Below are positions 39,464 through 47,058 of a stretch of DNA of 64,000 nt, piece by piece. The DNA is taken from positions 248,001 through 312,000 of the forward strand of contig NZ_SMZJ02000001.1 of the NCBI RefSeq assembly GCF_004358095.2. The letters run 5' to 3'. The stretch comes from Seonamhaeicola sediminis. Lineage in GTDB: Bacteria > Bacteroidota > Bacteroidia > Flavobacteriales > Flavobacteriaceae. Every line of letters starts with the position of its first letter. Position 1 is the stretch's first letter. Made by a program: the position numbers and the translations under genes. The notes under the pieces were generated by a model. It searched no databases. It was not told the DNA's origin and saw only the letters and a list, made by a program, of their open reading frames with translations.

Positions 39464-41029
39464 TTAATAATTAGTAACAATAATTACCAAGCGCCTATAA
39501 TCTACTAAGGGCACAATACTGTTATTATCGAATACCTCTAATATTACATGTAACTCTTTGGTTGCTGCTTCCATAGGAATTTTAAACGACGTTTTAATAT
39601 TGGTGTCATTCTTTATTTTTAAGGGTTTATTATATGGTTTTTTTCCAGCTTCGGGGTATATCCACCATTTGTAGCTCAAATTATCTCCATCTGGATCTGT
39701 AGAACCCGTAGCATCTAATATCACCTCTTCATTGTAATTATATTTTGCCTTTACAATTTGATTGGAAGTATCTCCATTCAATACAGCAACAGGACGATGA
39801 TTCGCTTTACTAAAAGGATGAACGCACCAATCTATTCTTGCCTTAAAATCGCTCCAAATAGCCTTTCGCCAACGCCAACCAGCAGTATATTCATCAGCAT
39901 ATATTTTTCCATCATCGGGGTTTGTCCAAGTATCAATAATTGTGTTTCCATCACTATAGGCTTTATAAGGCAAGTAGGGCTGTTCATCAGCTTCAACAAT
40001 TGAAAACCCTGAAGGTGGATTTGGTAATTTATTAGCAGAGTAGCGACCTCCCCAACCTCCCCATGAAGGTTCTGAAATATCAGATAATGCTGGATTAACA
40101 AGTACCAGCCAAGGTATGGTGCCGCCACCCCCAATAAAATGAAAGGTATCATCTACTTTTCTATCTGGATATAACGCGCCCAATTTACCATGATTGGTTT
40201 GCAAATTTTCTTTAAACCACTGGTGTTGCCCAAAAGGTGTGTATTCATAAGGATGCCAAATGTGAGGTCCCAAATTAGCATTGGATGGCCCTCCAAAACT
40301 TTTATTCTGATGGGTAGCCCGAATATAAAATAAGTCCGGAAATTCATGGCAAATCCAAGCACCACTTTCATCTTGTCCGGAATTATCGTAAACCCTTAAT
40401 TTAGAAACAAGTGTTTTTAATTTTTCTTTTTGATGATTATTTCTTAGGTCGAATAAAGCTTGCGCCAGCGTATTCATACCGCCATTTGAAAGCACAAAAA
40501 TAGGTCTATCATCATCTTTTAAAACAGCCTCTACTATTAATTTAGCCCCTTCACTTGTTTTTCCCGCTCCTACATCTTTCATTCCATTGCCTTCTTGACC
40601 CGAAGCTACAATACTATGCAGATACTCTGGCGTTTTCCATCCTTTTTCGTGTAATTGAAGATTCGAGTATACCTTTTTATAACCATCAATATAATAATGA
40701 AACAACTCGGGCATTAATACTTTTACGGTATCTTTGGGGTTTGGTCTAAAATAGCGACCAGTTACGGCTATTAAGCCTTCTAAATCAAACTTATTTGAGT
40801 ACATTAACAGATGTACAAGTTGTTGTTCATCGTCTGGATCGTGACCTATATCAGACATTAAAATGAATCTATTTTTGTTCGAATTTTGGTCTATTTCTGT
40901 TACGGACGACGATATTTCAGGATTGGTATTGATATCTTCTTTGTTTCCATCTTTTTCTTGGTTGTTATCCTTACAAGAGCACAACACAACTATTAAAAGA
41001 CTATAAATAATAAATCTGTCAACCATCAT
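39464..41029 (-). CDS. DUF1593 (nucleoside-hydrolase-like) lipoprotein, cassette copy 2
   Basis: A 521-residue lipoprotein (signal ending VVLCSC). Residues about 55-370 contain DIGHDPDDEQQ, which resembles the Asp-rich calcium site of nucleoside hydrolases, then IFVLSNGGMNTLAQAL, ESGAWICHEFPD and SDISEPSWGGWGGRYS, the hallmarks of DUF1593. The last about 110 residues form a beta-sandwich with ILDATGSTDPDGDNLSYKWW, as in the Sde_0182-type C-terminal domain. No activity is established to my knowledge; the fold suggests N- or O-glycoside hydrolysis. It is 3 bp downstream of the barrel gene at 41033-43189, and the same gene pair is repeated directly upstream. Confidence 0.78.
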   Translation of the reverse strand: MMVDRFIIYSLLIVVLCSCKDNNQEKDGNKEDINTNPEISSSVTEIDQNSNKNRFILMSDIGHDPDDEQQLVHLLMYSNKFDLEGLIAVTGRYFRPNPKDTVKVLMPELFHYYIDGYKKVYSNLQLHEKGWKTPEYLHSIVASGQEGNGMKDVGAGKTSEGAKLIVEAVLKDDDRPIFVLSNGGMNTLAQALFDLRNNHQKEKLKTLVSKLRVYDNSGQDESGAWICHEFPDLFYIRATHQNKSFGGPSNANLGPHIWHPYEYTPFGQHQWFKENLQTNHGKLGALYPDRKVDDTFHFIGGGGTIPWLVLVNPALSDISEPSWGGWGGRYSANKLPNPPSGFSIVEADEQPYLPYKAYSDGNTIIDTWTNPDDGKIYADEYTAGWRWRKAIWSDFKARIDWCVHPFSKANHRPVAVLNGDTSNQIVKAKYNYNEEVILDATGSTDPDGDNLSYKWWIYPEAGKKPYNKPLKIKNDTNIKTSFKIPMEAATKELHVILEVFDNNSIVPLVDYRRLVIIVTNY

Positions 41030-41032
41030 ATA

Positions 41033-43189
41033 TTAGTTTAATTCTTTAATTGATTTAATGTCTAATGCCTTTAACCAATGTAATTCCGCTTCCACTTCTT
41101 CCTGAACAATAGACCAATGGAATACATTACTATCTACTCGATATCCCTTATGCTCTATGGTAACAGGTTGATAAACAGGTTTAGTAACATCAACTAATTT
41201 TGACCAATTTTTTGTGGCCTTTTCTAACCACAAGATAGCCTCTTGATGAAACACTTTGTTTTTTGTATTTACATATTGCTGATATGCCACAGCAGATTTT
41301 AATTTATCGGAAAAATAAAGTCCTAAATAAGCCCATGCTTGAATATCTGATTTTTCATAAAGCAGATCTATATCAGTCTCAGGATATATTGGTTCTACTA
41401 TTTTTAAAGCTTCATTACAGAATACATTTAAAGAATCAGCCAATTGGATGGGTGTGATTTTTCCAGGAGCCACATTCTTTCCAGATTCGATAAATTCTTT
41501 GACACCAACATAACGCGGGTCCATAGGCGTTCTATTGGCCAAAGTTTTCAATGATAACAATTTTACAGCAGGAGGGCCATCATTAAAACCTAACATACCT
41601 TCTGAATATAGGGTGAAATCCCATTTGGCATTCCAGTATGAGGCTATAATTAGCGGTACTTTGCTAGCTTTAGACTGTCCTTCAAATAAATCTTTTCCGT
41701 AGTTAGGAAAACGATTTTCAAAAGCTTTAATAAAATAAGTATCTGGTGTGCTAGGATTATAAAGTAAATGCCCCCATACTTTATAAAACATCCATTGTCT
41801 TTCGAAGGCATACTTAGCAGAAGCGCCGTCTAGTGAGGTTATAAAATCTTTGGCAGGAATGTATGTTTCTGAACCCACGTAATAACCATTAACATAAGGG
41901 TGCACATTCTCAGCAATATGTTGTCTTATAAAATCAGGTTGCCCCCAGCGAAGAATAAAAAAATCTTCATTGCGAATCATCCACGCCAAATAATAATTTT
42001 TAGGCATTGGGTTCCAGTAAGTATCTTTAAGCTCACCACCATGTACTTTCACTAATTTAGGTGTTGAATGTCCGTGAGACCAATTAAATTTCAGTTCTAT
42101 ATTTATGGGACCATCAAAACAGGTTAAGGTATCTAAAGTTCGGCGAGTTAACCTTTCAACCGATACATCTGTAGAACCACCACTACCCATGCCTGCCGAA
42201 AGTGGTACTCGATGTATAAATTTTATTTTACGCTTAGCTTGCCTTGCACCTTCAACCACCGTTTCCAAAACCCACTTTTCTCTTTTCTCTGCTGTCATCC
42301 CACCCATGCCTTCACCTAGGGTAATTCCCAAACCGGTAAGGTCTGGATATTTATCAATGGTTGCTCTGACGCATTCACGCATGTAATCTTTTACTATTTC
42401 GGAGGTATCACCAACACCTACATGGGTTTCTTTCTTGATAGAAATTTGAGACACCTTGTGATGCTCAGCAAATTCTTTAGAAACGAAAATATTCCAGTTG
42501 ACCATATAAGTTTCAATACCACGGTCTTTAGCCATTCTAAAAAGTGTATGCCATAAAGTTTCCCATGTCTTCATCTCTTCGTCTGAAAGACTACAGGCTT
42601 CAGGATATTTTTCGGTTTTAACCATTCTACTAAATGGATGTAAATTCCATAAGGTTAACTTGTTAAAACGATTTTCAGCCATCATATCTAAAAAATCCCT
42701 CCAAAACAGTGTGTCTTTACAAGTTTGGGTATGCTCTCGTAATGTTTTACTACTACGATAGGCTTCCCAAGGCAAATTAAATTTTAGCGCTCTAAAAGCT
42801 AAATTTGGTACTTCTTCTTTGTTTTTAATGGTTCTGTTACCGGTTGCTAGTTGTTCTTTAATATCTAATAAACCGTACATAATGCCCGTAGCATCACCTC
42901 CAGTAACCGTGACCAAATTGTCATGCGCTCTTATAGAAAAAGCTTCTGGTTTTAAAGCTGAAGAGTCTAAGACCGTTTTTATAATTAACGCATCTTTATT
43001 TTTAGCTATGGTAATGGTATTTTTTTCTGAGAAATCTATCAGCTTATCAATACCATGCAATACTTGTGGGGAATTGATAGTATTTTGGATATTAATGGTG
43101 AATGCTGATTCTTTTTTACAACCAATGCATAGCACAAGCACCATGAATGCAATGATTAGTAAGCTTAGATTTTTTTGGATGAACTTCAT
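41033..43189 (-). CDS. GH20/GH67-like barrel glycosidase candidate, cassette copy 2
   Basis: I use the ATG at 43189 (718 residues), which gives a lipoprotein signal MKFIQKNLSL to VLCIGC and a 13-bp gap to the upstream gene; a Met at 43210 would overlap it. Residues about 25-130 look like the small N-terminal domain of GH20/GH67 enzymes (VTVTGGDATGIMYGLLDIKEQ). A (beta/alpha)8 barrel follows with ENRFNKLTLWNLHPF, GLGITLGEGMGG (candidate catalytic Glu) and FFILRWGQPDF. The C-terminal 150 residues are helical. I cannot place it in a numbered family. An alpha-glucuronidase-like role would fit the locus but is a guess. Confidence 0.65.
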   Translation of the reverse strand: MKFIQKNLSLLIIAFMVLVLCIGCKKESAFTINIQNTINSPQVLHGIDKLIDFSEKNTITIAKNKDALIIKTVLDSSALKPEAFSIRAHDNLVTVTGGDATGIMYGLLDIKEQLATGNRTIKNKEEVPNLAFRALKFNLPWEAYRSSKTLREHTQTCKDTLFWRDFLDMMAENRFNKLTLWNLHPFSRMVKTEKYPEACSLSDEEMKTWETLWHTLFRMAKDRGIETYMVNWNIFVSKEFAEHHKVSQISIKKETHVGVGDTSEIVKDYMRECVRATIDKYPDLTGLGITLGEGMGGMTAEKREKWVLETVVEGARQAKRKIKFIHRVPLSAGMGSGGSTDVSVERLTRRTLDTLTCFDGPINIELKFNWSHGHSTPKLVKVHGGELKDTYWNPMPKNYYLAWMIRNEDFFILRWGQPDFIRQHIAENVHPYVNGYYVGSETYIPAKDFITSLDGASAKYAFERQWMFYKVWGHLLYNPSTPDTYFIKAFENRFPNYGKDLFEGQSKASKVPLIIASYWNAKWDFTLYSEGMLGFNDGPPAVKLLSLKTLANRTPMDPRYVGVKEFIESGKNVAPGKITPIQLADSLNVFCNEALKIVEPIYPETDIDLLYEKSDIQAWAYLGLYFSDKLKSAVAYQQYVNTKNKVFHQEAILWLEKATKNWSKLVDVTKPVYQPVTIEHKGYRVDSNVFHWSIVQEEVEAELHWLKALDIKSIKELN

Positions 43190-43202
43190 AATTTCAAAAC
43201 TA

Positions 43203-44696
43203 TTACTCAACGCTTAGTACGATACGTCTATAATCGTGTAAGGAAGCAATTTTATTATTGTCTTCAATTTCGAGAATGATATGAATGGTTTTACCTGAAG
43301 CATCCTCTGGGACCGTAATCTCAGTAATAGCCTTCGAAGGATGCTTAATAATTTTACTGTTGCCTGTATAAGTTCCTGCCTCATTATAAACCCACCATTT
43401 AAAGGTAATATTATCACCATCTGGGTCGAATGAAGCGGACGCGTCTAATGACATGACCTCTCCTGCAGCTGCTTGTATAAAATGAATCTTTTCAGTTTTA
43501 TCAGAATTTATTGCAGCAACTGGATGATGATTTGCATTTTCATAGGATTCTATGCACCAATCCATTCTGCATTGAAAATCGTTATAATAGGCTTGTCGCC
43601 ATCTCCAAACTGGAGTGTAAATTGAATTGTAGATTTCTTTTGTTTCAGGATCTTTCCATTCATCTGAAACTTCAGTATATAAATAATAATCTCCATAAGT
43701 AACCTCATCTGCCCTTACACTTTCGTGTCTAGAAGGCACATTCTTAATAGGTTTTTCTGAAAATCTACCGCTCCAGCCACCCCAACTGGGTTGACTAATA
43801 TCAGATAAACCCTGATGCATAAGTCCTAACCAAGGAATAGTGCCTCCGCCCTCTATAAAAGCCAATCTACCTGTTGGTGTTTGCCTTAAAGGAAATAATC
43901 TACCTAATGCGCCATGATTTTTAATATGCTCTAGCGCCCACTGATGTTGCCCTGTGGCATTATAAGCATAAGGTTTCCAAGTGTGAGGACCTTTTTTATC
44001 AGCGTCTGGGTCATTTCCCCAGGCCCAAGCAGGCCCACCATAAGCATAGGTTTGATAGTTGCTTCGTGTCCAGTGTATTTCTGGATAATGAGCACAAATC
44101 CATGCACCTGCATTATCTTGCGCCCCATTTTCAAATACTCTGAGTTTATTTAATATCTTCTTTAAAGCTACTGCCGAATGGCTTGCCTTAAAATCATTTA
44201 AGGCCTGTGCTAATGTGTTAGAACCGGCATTCACTACAATATAAATTAAACGCGAATCCTTCTTTTTAAAAATTTCAATTAATAACTCTGACCCCTTAGT
44301 ACTTTTGCCTTCACCAACATCGCCCATACCATATCCAGGTTGCCCCGGGGCCACAATAGTTCTTAAATAGGCTGGTTCTGGATAACCCTTGGCATGTATT
44401 TTCAAGTTTTCAAAAACCTGTTCATAGCCGTTAATTAGGTTTTCAAACAAATCTGGATAAAGTCTTTGTCTTTCAACTAATCTATGTTGATTATGCAAAT
44501 ACTTGCCGCTTACGGCAATGAGTCCTTCAAGGTCAAATTCATTGGAACACATAAGCATGTGAGCCATTTGTTGTTCTTCATCGGGTTCATTACCCATATC
44601 TGCTAATATCACCAACCGGTGCTTTGAAGATTGACTCAAAGCATACTGTCCCAAACAAATAAGAAAACCAAATGCTATTATTTTTAAAACATTCAT
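43203..44696 (-). CDS. DUF1593 (nucleoside-hydrolase-like) exported protein, cassette copy 1
   Basis: I use the ATG at 44696 (497 residues), one base after the stop of the upstream gene, giving a Sec signal MNVLKIIAFG to YALSQ; an earlier Met at 44723 would overlap by 26 bp and precede the signal. The protein parallels the one at 39464-41029: DMGNEPDEEQQMAHMLM, YIVVNAGSNTLAQAL, NAGAWICAHYPE, SDISQPSWGGWSGRFS and the C-terminal SLDASASFDPDGDNITFKWW. The acidic site reads NEPDEEQQ here versus HDPDDEQQ in the other copy. It lacks a lipobox, so it should be free in the periplasm while its paralogue is membrane-anchored. Confidence 0.78.
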   Translation of the reverse strand: MNVLKIIAFGFLICLGQYALSQSSKHRLVILADMGNEPDEEQQMAHMLMCSNEFDLEGLIAVSGKYLHNQHRLVERQRLYPDLFENLINGYEQVFENLKIHAKGYPEPAYLRTIVAPGQPGYGMGDVGEGKSTKGSELLIEIFKKKDSRLIYIVVNAGSNTLAQALNDFKASHSAVALKKILNKLRVFENGAQDNAGAWICAHYPEIHWTRSNYQTYAYGGPAWAWGNDPDADKKGPHTWKPYAYNATGQHQWALEHIKNHGALGRLFPLRQTPTGRLAFIEGGGTIPWLGLMHQGLSDISQPSWGGWSGRFSEKPIKNVPSRHESVRADEVTYGDYYLYTEVSDEWKDPETKEIYNSIYTPVWRWRQAYYNDFQCRMDWCIESYENANHHPVAAINSDKTEKIHFIQAAAGEVMSLDASASFDPDGDNITFKWWVYNEAGTYTGNSKIIKHPSKAITEITVPEDASGKTIHIILEIEDNNKIASLHDYRRIVLSVE

Positions 44697-44697
44697 A

Positions 44698-46875
44698 TCA
44701 TGGCTCATTTCTTGCAATTTCAATATCCTGTTTTACCCATTCGGTGATTTGTTTCCAATCTACAACACCTACTCTATTGGTCCATAAAGGGTTATGGTTT
44801 TGCAACATGGCTTGCGAGACATATTGGTTCCAAAACTCAAAAGCATTTTCTAAAGCTTTTACTGCCATTTCTTGATACTCGTTTTTATTAGAATCTCTAA
44901 ATAAAGCTAGATACGTGGCGCCCTCAATTTTATAAGCGTAATATTTTCCTAAAAATGACACTGTTTTAATATCGTTTAAAGTGAATTGTAATTCTTTATC
45001 GTTGGTTTTTTCAATTCCCTCCAATTCTTTCAAAGCACTTTCTGCAACAGTAATAAGTTTTTCTGAAACCTGTAAAGGAGATTTTAAAGTAGTGGTGCTT
45101 CCTTCAGAAATCATTTTTACATAGTCTGGAATGGATTGATTTCCTGATTTAGGATGCACACCTAGCGAGATAAAACGGTTTACATCATGAAATCCAGTTT
45201 CATTTTCTGCTTGCTGGGGCCTACTTTTACAACCTTCTATATACCACTGAAAATCAAGGCTTCCCCAATGAAATCCAGTAGTTATCGGATAAACCATAGA
45301 CGCATTTTGCCATGCAGAAAATAATTTGTCAGCATCAATACCCGAAAACCGACTTGATAATATATCTCTAAATCGTTCATTGGATATTGTAGGGTCATAA
45401 CTTAACCTGCCCCATAACAACCATTGATACCAATGTTTAACCACCTCAATTTGATTGGGTGTTTCAGGTACTTTAGTTAAAAAGTCTCGCCCCCAAATCC
45501 ATTGGTCTGAACCAAAATAAATACCTTTAGCAACATCCTCATAGGGTAAATTATTAATAAATTCCCGGGTAAAATCTGGAGCGCCCCATCTAAAGTAAAA
45601 GGTGTCGTCATTACGCAAGCCCCATAACGTTTTCATGCCTTCTATTTGTTGTAAATAATTGGCATTTTCATGATACGGTTGCTGGGTAGCACTATATACA
45701 TGGGCTTTAGCATATTTGAAACAGAATAAAAATTCTATATTTTCAGCCTCAACAACAGCCTTAAACTTTTCTGCAATTTCTTTGGCTCCTGATTGATGTT
45801 GCCGGTGTATAAATTTAAATTGTCGCTCTGGCATTTCCTTAGCTACATCTAAAATTCCCTTGGCATAGGTATCATAGGCCCAATCTTCCTTTTCTTCCCA
45901 TGAAGCTCCATGCATATTTTCTCCAGTGGTGAGTCCAATTCCGGCCAAATCTGGATAGGTGATAAACATCTGCTTGATGCTTTTTCTGAAATAATCCGTG
46001 GTAACTTCATTATCTCTATCATCTGTAATACCATATTTTCCTTGGGTGCCGTAGTCAAAAATATTCCATGTGATGATATGGAAATCAATGTTTCTACGCT
46101 TACCATAGGCCATTACTTTTTTCCAAAACTCAATTTTCTCATCTATAGTAATATTTTTTAACACCTCTACATTTTCTAAAATTTCTGGTGCATCAAAGCC
46201 AATACCCATCAAATTATAATATTCCTTCCAATCTGTTGTAGAACGTTGTACATCATCCAAAGCAACGTCTTCATATCCTGGCACTTTTACTAACGAGGGA
46301 AACGGGTGCAAACTCCATAATGAAATATAGTTATATCGATACCGCGCCATAGTATCTATATAATCTTTCCAAAAGTTGAAATCCCACATGTGCGGTATAT
46401 TATGCTGTGCCGCATCACAAACATCGGTATAACTGGGTGTGCGTACATCTAAGGGTATGTTAAATTTAGGTCCACGCATTTCCAAATAAGGATTCCTAAT
46501 CATAGATTTTACGCCTTCCAGCCCGTAAAGCCTTATTTGTTCAGCAAGTTCTAAAGTTCCGTACATTAATCCTGCTTCGTCGTATCCAATGACTTCTAGT
46601 TTGTTTTTAGAATTATTAATCCGAAAGCCTTCAGAAACCAATGTATCTAAAGCTTGAATCCTTAGAATTATATCAGGCTCAACCTTACTTGTAGAATCGA
46701 TAATCTTGCAAAACCCTTCCAATACAGATTCAACATCCTGTAGGGCAAATGACACTTGTGGCGCATCTGATAGCGTGGTAATATTTACTATGGTTTGTTT
46801 GCTGTTACAGGAAAAAAATAAAAGACATTGAACTAAACAAAAAACAACATAAGTCTGGAAAGTATTTTTTCTCAT
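44698..46875 (-). CDS. GH20/GH67-like barrel glycosidase candidate, cassette copy 1, lipoprotein
   Basis: A 725-residue lipoprotein (signal ending LLFFSC), head of the four-gene unit 46875-39464. An N-terminal domain with EVIGYDEAGLMYGTLELAEQ precedes a barrel with RYRYNYISLWSLHPFP, GIGLTTGENMHGASWEEKE (candidate catalytic Glu) and YFRWGAPDFTREF, plus SDQWIWGRDF. It is a clear paralogue of the gene at 41033-43189 by motif order and length. The activity is unknown. The upstream gap contains a candidate operator and the terminator of the previous unit. Confidence 0.65.
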   Translation of the reverse strand: MRKNTFQTYVVFCLVQCLLFFSCNSKQTIVNITTLSDAPQVSFALQDVESVLEGFCKIIDSTSKVEPDIILRIQALDTLVSEGFRINNSKNKLEVIGYDEAGLMYGTLELAEQIRLYGLEGVKSMIRNPYLEMRGPKFNIPLDVRTPSYTDVCDAAQHNIPHMWDFNFWKDYIDTMARYRYNYISLWSLHPFPSLVKVPGYEDVALDDVQRSTTDWKEYYNLMGIGFDAPEILENVEVLKNITIDEKIEFWKKVMAYGKRRNIDFHIITWNIFDYGTQGKYGITDDRDNEVTTDYFRKSIKQMFITYPDLAGIGLTTGENMHGASWEEKEDWAYDTYAKGILDVAKEMPERQFKFIHRQHQSGAKEIAEKFKAVVEAENIEFLFCFKYAKAHVYSATQQPYHENANYLQQIEGMKTLWGLRNDDTFYFRWGAPDFTREFINNLPYEDVAKGIYFGSDQWIWGRDFLTKVPETPNQIEVVKHWYQWLLWGRLSYDPTISNERFRDILSSRFSGIDADKLFSAWQNASMVYPITTGFHWGSLDFQWYIEGCKSRPQQAENETGFHDVNRFISLGVHPKSGNQSIPDYVKMISEGSTTTLKSPLQVSEKLITVAESALKELEGIEKTNDKELQFTLNDIKTVSFLGKYYAYKIEGATYLALFRDSNKNEYQEMAVKALENAFEFWNQYVSQAMLQNHNPLWTNRVGVVDWKQITEWVKQDIEIARNEP

Positions 46876-46902
46876 TTGATAGTGGTATGATTTTTAATTT
46901 CT

Positions 46903-46948
46903 TAAATCTATTACTTAAAAAAAAGATGTTCATCCTGCTCTTTACTGT
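46903..46948 (-). promoter_or_regulatory. Candidate operator and promoter of the 46875-39464 operon
   Basis: On the minus strand ACAGTAAAGAGCAGGAT (46948-46932) has CAGt and CAGG half-sites 10 bp apart. TAGATTTA (46910-46903) lies 23 bp downstream and matches TAnnTTTG except for the last base. The gene start is 27 bp beyond it. This is the same geometry as at 23458-23503. Confidence 0.6.
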
Positions 46949-46967
46949 AATACTATTTTTTAAAAGA

Positions 46968-47000
46968 AAAAGCCATACAATTTTAAATTGCATGGCTTTT
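46968..47000 (-). terminator. Hairpin terminator after the beta-helix gene
   Basis: AAAAGCCAT at 46968-46976 pairs with ATGGCTTTT at 46992-47000; the interior (CAAT/ATTG) can extend the stem. It lies about 60 bp past the stop of the gene at 47059 and upstream of the promoter for 46875, so it closes the 52781-47059 unit. Confidence 0.75.
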
Positions 47001-47058
47001 AAAGCTATTTAGTTATGTATACTAGTATTATATCAAGAAAACATTTTTATGTTTCAAA

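Noticed and set aside
43190-44723. Gene overlaps suggested by the first Met codons at 44723 and 43210
   Set aside because: Internal Met codons at 44696 and 43189 give proper signal peptides and near-zero spacing, so the overlaps are probably not real.
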